Shown piece after piece: positions 52,634 through 60,247 of a stretch of DNA of 61,335 nucleotides (position 1 is its first letter; every line of letters starts with the position of its first letter). The stretch is from Acidimicrobiaceae bacterium (GTDB lineage: Bacteria; Actinomycetota; Acidimicrobiia; Acidimicrobiales; RAAP-2). The notes under the pieces are model-generated. The model had not been told where the DNA came from. It saw only the letters and a program-made list of their open reading frames with translations, and searched no databases. The translations under genes were made by a program, and so were the position numbers. Where the stretch lies: positions 1 through 61,335 of the forward strand of contig PKWY01000037.1 in assembly GCA_003132205.1 (NCBI GenBank). The letters are read 5' to 3'.

Positions 52634-53536
52634 CTAACCCTGCGGCTCGTGCGACTCGACCGGCAGCACGACTTCGGGCTTCCATTTCTCGCCACGTCGT
52701 CGAAGGATTGCGGCGAAGGAACCATGCTGGTTGATCGCGACGATCTCCGCGCTCTGAAAGGTCGCGTCGATCTCGATCTGTTGGCCCATCCGCATTCGCC
52801 GTTCTTGATCTTCGTCGAGCGTCGCGTGCTCGAGGGCCTCCACGAACGCCAACGGCGCCTGAAACGGCGAGCCACCGGCAACGACGAGTGCCTCGAGGTC
52901 ATCGAGTGGGATCGCGTCGTCGACGTGGTGTCGCCCGCTCGAGATCCGTCGAAGCGACGTGAGATGGCCGACGGTACCCGCCTTCTGGGCGAGGTCGCCG
53001 AGCAGAACCCGAACGTACGTGCCAACCGTGCATTCCACGTCGAACTCCCACACCGAGGGATCGACGGTCGAGTTCACCTTGAAGTCGCTGACGGTGATGT
53101 CGCGGGGTTCGCGTTCCACCTCTATGCCCTGGCGCGCCAATTCATGCAGTCGCCGGCCGCCCACCTTGATCGCCGACACCATGGGCGGGGTCTGGCGCTG
53201 GGGCCCGAGCATCTCGTTGGCGAGCGACTGCATCGCGTCGTTCGAAACGGCCGGAACGCTCCGCTCCTCGACCACCTCGCCGTCGGCGTCGAGCGAATCG
53301 GTCGCGATGCCCAGTTTCACGGTTCCGCGGTAGCGCTTCACCTCGCTCTGGGCGAATCGCAGGAGCCGCGTCGATGGTCCGACCGCGATTACCAGCAATC
53401 CGGTCGCCATTGGATCGAGGGTACCTGCGTGCCCGACCCTTCGCTCGTTCATCACCTTTCGGATGCGCGCAACCACGTCGTGGCTCGTCAGGCCACTCGG
53501 CTTGTCGACGAGGAGGAGGCCGTTATTCGTCGTCAT
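52634..53536 (-). CDS. truB: tRNA pseudouridine-55 synthase
   Basis: About 300 residues starting at ATG 53536 (MTTNNGLLLVDKPSGLTSHD). The catalytic Asp is in VGHAGTLDPMATGLLVI; a KRYRGTVKLG motif and a C-terminal PUA-like end follow. It makes psi-55 in the T loop of tRNAs. It overlaps the rbfA end by 14 bases; the frame extends to 53575 without family sequence. Confidence 0.94.
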   Translation of the reverse strand: MTTNNGLLLVDKPSGLTSHDVVARIRKVMNERRVGHAGTLDPMATGLLVIAVGPSTRLLRFAQSEVKRYRGTVKLGIATDSLDADGEVVEERSVPAVSNDAMQSLANEMLGPQRQTPPMVSAIKVGGRRLHELARQGIEVEREPRDITVSDFKVNSTVDPSVWEFDVECTVGTYVRVLLGDLAQKAGTVGHLTSLRRISSGRHHVDDAIPLDDLEALVVAGGSPFQAPLAFVEALEHATLDEDQERRMRMGQQIEIDATFQSAEIVAINQHGSFAAILRRRGEKWKPEVVLPVESHEPQG

Positions 53537-53885
53537 GGCGTTGACGACGCAAGATGTCCTCGACAGCCGTACCACTCGCGACGGCGGGGTCGGCCATGAA
53601 AGACAGCTTGGGCGTCCGCTTCAGTCGGGTCTGGGCGTTCACGGCCGCTTGAATCTGAGCCCTTCGTTCGTCGAGGGCGGGACGCACCTCGTCGCTCAAC
53701 GAGTCGAAGTAGACCATCGCTTGGCGCATGTCGGGCGTCGTCTCAACGCCCGTCACCGTCAACAGTCCGAGGCGCTCGTCGACGTCGGAGATCCGCAGCA
53801 GCTCGTCGGAGATCACTTCACGGAGTATCTGGTTGATTCTCGCGGAGCGAGGATATGGGTGGCGTCCGCCTGTCGAATGGGCCAT
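53523..53885 (-). CDS. rbfA: Ribosome-binding factor A
   Basis: A 120-residue KH-fold protein needed for 16S rRNA 5' maturation: RSARINQILREVISDELL at the N-terminus and MAVYFDSL-like segment QAMVYFDSLSDEVRPALDE. It follows infB by three bases. Confidence 0.93.
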   Translation of the reverse strand: MAHSTGGRHPYPRSARINQILREVISDELLRISDVDERLGLLTVTGVETTPDMRQAMVYFDSLSDEVRPALDERRAQIQAAVNAQTRLKRTPKLSFMADPAVASGTAVEDILRRQRHDDE

Positions 53886-53888
53886 AGC

Positions 53889-56615
53889 TCAGGCCGTTCG
53901 TGGAATCTCGCGCTCTTCGAAGGTCTCGATGATGTCGCCTTCCTTCAAGTCCTGGTAGTCGGAGAGCCCGATACCGCACTCGAAGCCGGCTTGCACCTCA
54001 CGCGCGTCATCCTTGAAGCGACGCAGCGACGTGATCGAGCCTTTCCAGATGATGGTTCCCTCGCGCAGGAATCGAACCTTCGAACCACGAGTGATGACGC
54101 CATCGCGCACGGAGCAACCGGCGATCGCCCCGATCTTCGGGACACGGAACACTTCACGGACTTCGGCCTCTCCCGTGACGACCTCTTCAAACACGGGCGA
54201 AAGAAGGCCGAGCATCGCTGCCTCGATCTCTTCGATCAACTTGTAGATGATTTCGTAGGTGCGGATCTGCACGCCTTCGGTTTCGGCGAGTTCGCGGCTG
54301 CGCTTGTCGGGGCGGACGTTGAATCCGATGATCGTCGCGCTCGAGGCCTTCGCCAGTTGCACGTCGTTCTCGGTGATACCTCCGACGCCGCGGTGCACGA
54401 TCACGAGTTTCACATCCTCGCGCTCGAGCTTGCGAAGTGACTCGGTGCACGCTTCGAGCGAACCCTGCACGTCGGCCTTCAGCACAATGTTCAAGGTCGC
54501 GGTCTCGCCGCGCTGAATCTGCTCGAAGAGGTCCTCGAGCCGTGCGCCGCTGGTCGACGCCACCGGTTGGTGGCCAATCAGGCGGGCCCGCTGCGCGCGA
54601 GCCTCGGCGAGCGTGCGAGCGTGGGCGAGGTCGTGCGCCACGCGCATCTCGTCACCGGCGAACGGCGGCTCGCTGAATCCGAGGACCTGCACGGGCGTCG
54701 AGGGCCCAGCCGTCTTCACCTGCTTGCCTTGGTCGTTGATCAGCGCCTTCACCTTGCCGTACGCGGCGCCCGCAACCACGGGATCGCCCACGGAAAGCAG
54801 GCCCTTTTGCACCATGACCGTCGCGACCGGACCGCGTCCGACCTCGAGGTTGGCTTCGAGCACCGTGCCCACGGCGCGGCCCGTCGGGCGCGCCACCAGC
54901 TCGCCGATCTCAGCGACCAGCAACACCTGCTCGAGCAGCTCGTCAATACCGGTTCCCTGCAGGGCGGAGATCTCCACGCAAATCGTGTCACCGCCCCACT
55001 TCTCGGGAACGAGCCCGTGTTCGCTGATCTGCTGGAGCACGCGGTCGGGATTGGCGTCCGCCTTGTCCATCTTGTTCACCGCGACAATGAGCGGCACCTG
55101 CGCGGCCTTGGCGTGGTTGATCGCTTCGACCGTCTGGGGCATCACCCCGTCGTCGGCGGCGACCACCAAAACGACGATGTCGGTGACCTTGGCGCCTCGG
55201 GCGCGCATGGCGGTGAAGGCCTCGTGACCGGGGGTGTCGAGGAAGGCAATGGGCTTGCCCTTCCACATGACGCGGTACGCGCCGATGTGCTGGGTGATGC
55301 CGCCGGCCTCGCCGGCGACGACGTTGGTCTTACGGATCTTGTCGAGGAGCATGGTCTTGCCGTGGTCGACGTGTCCCATGACGGTGACGACCGGCGGGCG
55401 CGGCGTCGCTTCAATGTCCTCGTCCTGATCGTCTTCGTCGAAGAACTTGGCGAGCAGGGCAGCTTCTTGCTGCTCGCCCGGATCGACGAGGCGCACCGAG
55501 GCGCCGACTTCGGCGGCGTACAGCTCGATCATGTCGTCGGTAAGGCCCTGCACGGCGGTGACGATCTCGCCCTGGAGGAACAAGAAGCGCATGATGTCAG
55601 CGGCGCTGCGATTGAGCTTGGGACCCACGTCCTTCGCGGTTGATCCGCGCTCGATGATGACTTCCCCCTCGGGCACCGGCGCGCTGCTCGGCTGCCAGGT
55701 GGTCATTTGCGTCGGCTCGAGTTCTTCGACGTTGCGCCGGCGGCGGCGCGTCACCTTGCGCTGAGAACCTCGAGGCCCGCCTGTTCCGCGACCCGCAGGT
55801 CCGCCACGGCCGGGGCCGGCCGGGGCGCCGGTAGTCGGCCCGCCGGTGCGGGGACCGCCGAATCCGGTTCCGCTCGTTCCACCCGGGCGTGAAGGTCCGC
55901 CGGTGCGCGGGGCACCGGTCGTCGGGCGAGCACCCATTGGTCGAGATCCGGCGGCACCCGGAGCGCGGCTAGTGGAGCCGGGCATGGGCCGACGAGCACC
56001 CGGGGGAGGCGGAATCGGACGGCCGGTCGCGCTGAGCGGACGGCCAGGGGGCGGCGGAATCGGACGGCCGGTCGCGCTGAGCGGCGGGCGCATCGGAGCG
56101 CCTCCTTCGCCGCCCTCGCCGGTCGGGCGCTGCGTGGGACGAATCGTCGTCGGCCCGTCGGGGGACACGGTCCTCGTGGGAACGGGCTTCGGAGCGGCTG
56201 CTCGGCTTCGAACGACCTTCGGGCCAGCTGGCTCGACGGGCGCGGACGGAACTTCGACGCTCACTTCGGCGGGCTTTGCTTCGACGCCGGGCGTCTCTCC
56301 CGCAGGAGCGGGCGCGGGCGCGCTCGGCGCCTTCGCAACCCTCGTTGCGCGAACGGACGCGACGGGAGCGGCTTCGCTCGCGACCTCGGCGGCCTTCGCC
56401 TCCTTCTCGGGCTTGGCGGCCGGTTCGGGCTCGACGACGCGACGGAGTCCGTCGGCATCGGCGCGACGGCGAATGCGGTCGGCCTGCGCGTCTTCGATGG
56501 ACGCCGACGGGCTGGAGGCGCCGATGCCCAGTTTTTGGGCGAGCGCGAGCAACTCTTTGCTCGTTAGTCCGAGTTCTTTCGAGAGCTCGTGTACCCGGAT
56601 CTTCTTCTGCGCCAA
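53889..56615 (-). CDS. infB: Translation initiation factor IF-2
   Basis: A 908-residue GTPase bringing fMet-tRNA to the 30S subunit. An IF2_N domain (RVHELSKELGLTSKELLAL) is followed by a long Ala/Pro/Arg/Gly-rich disordered region (about residues 60-290), a second IF2_N domain (GPKLNRSAADIMRFL) and the G domain: VMGHVDHGKTMLLDKI, DTPGHEAF and NKMDK, then domains II-IV. It starts with TTG after AAGGGAACG; no ATG or GTG is available in front. Confidence 0.96.
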   Translation of the reverse strand: MAQKKIRVHELSKELGLTSKELLALAQKLGIGASSPSASIEDAQADRIRRRADADGLRRVVEPEPAAKPEKEAKAAEVASEAAPVASVRATRVAKAPSAPAPAPAGETPGVEAKPAEVSVEVPSAPVEPAGPKVVRSRAAAPKPVPTRTVSPDGPTTIRPTQRPTGEGGEGGAPMRPPLSATGRPIPPPPGRPLSATGRPIPPPPGARRPMPGSTSRAPGAAGSRPMGARPTTGAPRTGGPSRPGGTSGTGFGGPRTGGPTTGAPAGPGRGGPAGRGTGGPRGSQRKVTRRRRRNVEELEPTQMTTWQPSSAPVPEGEVIIERGSTAKDVGPKLNRSAADIMRFLFLQGEIVTAVQGLTDDMIELYAAEVGASVRLVDPGEQQEAALLAKFFDEDDQDEDIEATPRPPVVTVMGHVDHGKTMLLDKIRKTNVVAGEAGGITQHIGAYRVMWKGKPIAFLDTPGHEAFTAMRARGAKVTDIVVLVVAADDGVMPQTVEAINHAKAAQVPLIVAVNKMDKADANPDRVLQQISEHGLVPEKWGGDTICVEISALQGTGIDELLEQVLLVAEIGELVARPTGRAVGTVLEANLEVGRGPVATVMVQKGLLSVGDPVVAGAAYGKVKALINDQGKQVKTAGPSTPVQVLGFSEPPFAGDEMRVAHDLAHARTLAEARAQRARLIGHQPVASTSGARLEDLFEQIQRGETATLNIVLKADVQGSLEACTESLRKLEREDVKLVIVHRGVGGITENDVQLAKASSATIIGFNVRPDKRSRELAETEGVQIRTYEIIYKLIEEIEAAMLGLLSPVFEEVVTGEAEVREVFRVPKIGAIAGCSVRDGVITRGSKVRFLREGTIIWKGSITSLRRFKDDAREVQAGFECGIGLSDYQDLKEGDIIETFEEREIPRTA
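56008..56084. repeat. 32-bp direct repeat inside the disordered region of infB
   Basis: Bases 56008-56039 recur exactly at 56053-56084 with a 45-bp period (15 residues), giving the repeated peptide LSATGRPIPPPPG. The repeat lies in the low-complexity linker and could change copy number without shifting the frame. Confidence 0.9.
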
Positions 56616-56662
56616 AACGTTCCCTTAAATCATGTGTTCGCACTTCCTGCGAACACAGTTGT

Positions 56663-56920
56663 CTATTCTTTCACAACTGAGCCCATTTGCCGGACCCTCA
56701 CCTCTGCTACGAGAGCTTGCGTGTCGCTCGCGCTCACCGCTTTTCGCAGGGCGCGCGCCACATGGCCACTCTTTAAAACCTCGCCGCAGACCGAATCGGC
56801 ACACCACCAGACCCCTCGTCCGGCCCCCCTGCCTAGGTACCAGGTACCATCGGCAGCTTGGCCGGCTCGGACCAATTCCGTGTCATTTCGCCGATTACGG
56901 CACACGACACACGTCCGAAT
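56663..56920 (-). CDS. ylxR: YlxR family protein (DUF448), probable non-canonical start
   Basis: About 85 residues. The family hallmark RTC-x2-CR is present as RTCVVCRNRR, followed by LVRAGQAADGTWYLGRGAGRGVWWC. This hallmark lies before the first normal start codon (GTG at 56905); upstream of it the only codons before an in-frame stop are GGC ATA ACA CCG ATT CGG ACG TGT GTC. ATT at 56920 is about ten bases after GAGG and is the best start, like the AUU of infC; ATA at 56929 overlapping the nusA stop is another. YlxR binds RNA or acts as a regulator and sits between nusA and infB. Confidence 0.8.
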   Translation of the reverse strand: MRTCVVCRNRRNDTELVRAGQAADGTWYLGRGAGRGVWWCADSVCGEVLKSGHVARALRKAVSASDTQALVAEVRVRQMGSVVKE

Positions 56921-56925
56921 CGGTG

Positions 56926-58089
56926 TTATGCCTCATCCTCCACGACCTGCTCGCCAACCTCTTCGGCGACGATTACCTCTGCGACGTCGCCTTCAGCGTC
57001 AACGACCACTACGTCGTCAATCACGCCTTCAACGCCCTCGTTCTCGTTTTCAATTCCCACGACCGTCTCGTCGACGACCACGTCGCCGTCGGTCCAGACT
57101 TCTTCGACGATCTCGTCCTCTTGGCCCTCGTTCTCCGAGCGGATGTCGATGCGCCATCCCGTGAGGCGCGCCGCCAGGCGCGCGTTCTGGCCCTCCTTGC
57201 CAATGGCGAGCGAAAGCTGCTGATCGTGCACGATGACCGTCGCGATGCCCTCCTCCTCGTTCAACCGGACCTCACGCACGCGTGCCGGCTGCAGGGCGGC
57301 CTGGATGAACTCGATGGGGTCGTCGCTGTAGGGCACGACGTCGATGCGCTCACTGCGCAGCTCATTGGTGATGTTGCGCACGCGTGAGCCGCGAGCGCCG
57401 ACGCACGCCCCCACGGGGTCGACCATCGAGTCGTTGGACGCGACGGCGATCTTGCTGCGATGGCCGGGTTCGCGCGCGAGTGCCTTGATCTCAACGAGGC
57501 CATTGGCGATCTCGGGCACCTCGATCTCGAACAGCTTGGCGACGAGCGCCGGGTGTGTGCGGCTGACGACGATCTGGGGGCCCTTGTTGGTCTTGCGCAC
57601 TTCGACGATGTAGACCTTGATCCGGGCGCCGTGCTCGTAGCGCTCGAAGGCGATCTGCTCCGCCTGGGGCAGCAGCGCTTCGACCCGGCCGAGGTCGAGC
57701 AGCGTGTAGCGGTTGTCGTTCTGCTGGACGGTGCCCGAGACGATGTCGCCTTCGCGGTTCGCGAACTCCTCGTACATCTGGCGTCGCTGAATGTCGCGGA
57801 TCAGCTGCATCAGCACCTGCTTCGCGGTCTGGGCGGCGATGCGCCCGAAGTCTTCCGGCGTCGCGTCCCACTCGCGGGTCACGTTGCCGTCGAGGTCCAG
57901 TTCGAGACCCCAGACCTTGATCTCACCCGTTTCGGGATTGATCTCGACTTCGGCGTCCTCGGCAGAATCAGGGCGACGCTTGTACGCGGCGAGCAGCGCG
58001 TTCGCCAAAGCGATGAGCAACTCCCCCTCGTCAATGTTCTGGTCACGTGCAATCTGTCCCAGGGCTTCAAGAAATTCGAAGTTCGCCAT
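56926..58089 (-). CDS. nusA: Transcription termination/antitermination factor NusA
   Basis: A 387-residue protein: N-terminal RNA polymerase-binding domain, S1 domain (FANREGDIVSGTVQQNDNRYTLLDL), and two KH domains (GACVGARGSRVRNITNELRSE; ATVIVHDQQLSLAIGKEGQNARLAARL). It has an acidic tail of about 60 residues (Glu/Asp/Val) that shorter actinobacterial NusA proteins lack. It follows rimP by three bases. Confidence 0.95.
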   Translation of the reverse strand: MANFEFLEALGQIARDQNIDEGELLIALANALLAAYKRRPDSAEDAEVEINPETGEIKVWGLELDLDGNVTREWDATPEDFGRIAAQTAKQVLMQLIRDIQRRQMYEEFANREGDIVSGTVQQNDNRYTLLDLGRVEALLPQAEQIAFERYEHGARIKVYIVEVRKTNKGPQIVVSRTHPALVAKLFEIEVPEIANGLVEIKALAREPGHRSKIAVASNDSMVDPVGACVGARGSRVRNITNELRSERIDVVPYSDDPIEFIQAALQPARVREVRLNEEEGIATVIVHDQQLSLAIGKEGQNARLAARLTGWRIDIRSENEGQEDEIVEEVWTDGDVVVDETVVGIENENEGVEGVIDDVVVVDAEGDVAEVIVAEEVGEQVVEDEA

Positions 58090-58092
58090 GAA

Positions 58093-58599
58093 TTAGCCTT
58101 TCTTGCTCGTCGATGAAGATTTCGTCTTGCCGCGTGACGGCGTCGGCTTCGCCTCGCCACCCCACTTGAAGACCGTGCGCGCGCGTTCGATCTTGTCGAG
58201 CACCACGACGACCCGGCCGTGCTCTGCGTCATCCAACGTCACCGACGTCTCGTCCGCCTCGACGACGGTGCCTTCGAGGCGGCGCGTGGGCTGGCCGTCG
58301 CGCAACTCGCGCAGCGTCACGACTTCACCAACGGTGGAAAGAAAATGTCCCGGAGTCCTCAGTCGCCGCTCGAGGCCGGGGCTCGAGACGTCGAGGGTGT
58401 AGCGGCTCGGAATGGGGTCGTTCGCATCGAGCCACTCCGAGATGGTCCGATTCGCCTTCGTCAGCGACTCCAGATCAACGCCGCCCTCTTTGGTCACGAT
58501 GACGCTGAGCGTGCCCTTCGCGAGCTCGACGTCGTAGAGGTCGAGCCCCAGTGGGATAAGGAGCGAGCGCAATGGTGTCTCCAAATCCATGGCCATCAC
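58093..58599 (-). CDS. rimP: Ribosome maturation factor RimP
   Basis: A 168-residue protein with the N-terminal RimP domain (DVELAKGTLSVIVTKEGGVDLESL, ending YTLDVSSPGLERRL) and a C-terminal SH3-like domain, plus a Lys/Ser-rich tail. Start GTG 58599 or ATG 58596 after AGAGGAG. First gene of the rimP-to-pnp run. Confidence 0.93.
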   Translation of the reverse strand: MMAMDLETPLRSLLIPLGLDLYDVELAKGTLSVIVTKEGGVDLESLTKANRTISEWLDANDPIPSRYTLDVSSPGLERRLRTPGHFLSTVGEVVTLRELRDGQPTRRLEGTVVEADETSVTLDDAEHGRVVVVLDKIERARTVFKWGGEAKPTPSRGKTKSSSTSKKG

Positions 58600-58636
58600 G
58601 CTCCTCTCTGTGTCTACGGCCGTTCAGACAATGAGA

Positions 58637-58661
58637 AAGCGCGGGCCCGAGGCCCGCGCTT
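58637..58661 (-). terminator. Hairpin between proS and rimP
   Basis: AAGCGCGGGC (58637-58646) pairs with GCCCGCGCTT (58652-58661) around a five-base loop. On the minus strand it is followed by TCTCATTGTC, so the U-run is weak. Position after proS and before rimP supports a terminator. Confidence 0.65.
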
Positions 58662-58792
58662 AAACGAGTCCAAACGTCCTTTGCGGACTGTCGGGAGCAA
58701 TTGTAGCAGTATTACCGGCGAGCCACAATTGGGCGTCACGGGTTAAAACGCCCTGCATTTGCTTCTTTTCTGCCTGGAAACTACGTCAGAGA

Positions 58793-60202
58793 CTAATACG
58801 ACTTCGCCACGATGCACAGCAGATCTTCTTCGAGGTCGCTCGCCGGGATGGAGCCGTCGGCTCGGACGAGGCAGCGGATGGTGACCGCCTGGCTGTTCAT
58901 CTCGGCCTCCTCGGAGTCGCCCACAAGGTCCCACGAGAGCCGGGCGAAGCCGGTCTGGGCGACGTCGATCGCCTTGACCACCGATGGCACGTCACAGGTG
59001 TTGGCGTCGCGGCGATCCCTCGCGCCTTGGAGAAGCTCGGCCTGCATGGTCTCGAGCAGCGCCGGCGCCCGGGGCGCCACGGCCTCGAGCTCGAGCGTGA
59101 TCTTCTCGGCGGTGTCACGGCGAACGACGGTGACTACGCCCTCGGCGAGGTCGCGGGGACCGACCTCGACGCGCAGCGGGATGCCCTTAATCTCCCAGTC
59201 GGTGAGACGACGACCGAAACTGCCGCGGCCGCGGTCGAGGACGGCGCGCACGCCCGCGCTCTTCAGTGACGCGAGTATTCGCTCGCACGCCTCGTTCACC
59301 GTGGGCTCGTCGCGCACCGCGATGATCACCACCTGGATGGGCGCGAGGCGGGGCGGCACGACCAGCCCCCGGTCGTCGCCGTGGGCCATGATTAACCCGC
59401 CCACGAGGCGGGTCGACGAACCCCACGACGTGGTGTGACAGAGCGCGGCTTGGCCCTCCTCGCTCTGGTAGTAGATGTCGAAGGCCTTGGCGAAGTTCTG
59501 GCCCAGCTCGTGGCTGGTCGCCATCTGGAGCGCCTTGCCGTCGCGCATCATCCCCTCGCAGGTCATGGTGTTGATCGCGCCGGCGAAGCGTTCGCGGGGA
59601 GGCTTGATGCCGAGGAACGTCGGCACGGCGAGCACTTCGTTCAGGAAGTCGTTATAGACCTCGAGATGGATCTTCATCGCGTAGGCGGCGGCGTCCTCGT
59701 AGGTGGCGTGCGCGGTGTGCCCCTCCTGCCAGAGGAACTCCGACGAACGCAGGAAGAGCCGGGGGCGAAGCTCCCAGCGAACCACGTTGGCCCACTGGTT
59801 GAGCAGCAGCGGCAGGTCGCGGTAGCTCTGGATCCACTTAGCCATGAATTCACCGATGACCGTCTCCGAGGTGGGGCGCACGACGATCGGCTCGGCGAGC
59901 TCCTCACCGCCCGCGTGCGTGACGACCGCGAGCTCGGGACTGAAGCCCTCGACGTGCTCGGCCTCTTTGGAGAGGTAACTCTGGGGGATGAAGAGCGGGA
60001 AGTACGCGTTCTGCGCGCCGGCTTGCTTGATCCGCGCGTCGATCTCAGCCTGGATGCGCTCCCAGATGGCGTAGCCGTAGGGACGGATGACCATCGTGCC
60101 GCGCACTGGTCCGTTGTCAGCCATCTCAGCCTTCGCGACGACGTCTTGATACCAGCGGGGGAAGTCCTCTGCTTGAGGGGTGAGGACGCTCTGGGATGCC
60201 AC
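58793..60202 (-). CDS. proS: Prolyl-tRNA synthetase, short archaeal/eukaryal-like form
   Basis: A 469-residue class II synthetase. Motif 2 is in RWELRPRLFLRSSEFLWQEGHTAHAT and motif 3 in GGLIMAHGDDRGLVVPPRLAPIQVV; the anticodon domain follows. It lacks the INS editing domain found in the 570-residue bacterial form and ends in CIVAKSY with a terminal Tyr, both features of the archaeal/eukaryal-type ProRS. GTG start with AAAGGAG upstream. Confidence 0.94.
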   Translation of the reverse strand: MASQSVLTPQAEDFPRWYQDVVAKAEMADNGPVRGTMVIRPYGYAIWERIQAEIDARIKQAGAQNAYFPLFIPQSYLSKEAEHVEGFSPELAVVTHAGGEELAEPIVVRPTSETVIGEFMAKWIQSYRDLPLLLNQWANVVRWELRPRLFLRSSEFLWQEGHTAHATYEDAAAYAMKIHLEVYNDFLNEVLAVPTFLGIKPPRERFAGAINTMTCEGMMRDGKALQMATSHELGQNFAKAFDIYYQSEEGQAALCHTTSWGSSTRLVGGLIMAHGDDRGLVVPPRLAPIQVVIIAVRDEPTVNEACERILASLKSAGVRAVLDRGRGSFGRRLTDWEIKGIPLRVEVGPRDLAEGVVTVVRRDTAEKITLELEAVAPRAPALLETMQAELLQGARDRRDANTCDVPSVVKAIDVAQTGFARLSWDLVGDSEEAEMNSQAVTIRCLVRADGSIPASDLEEDLLCIVAKSY

Positions 60203-60247
60203 AATTCTCCTTTGATACGTTGATGCAGCCTAGCCAAGCCCCCCCGC

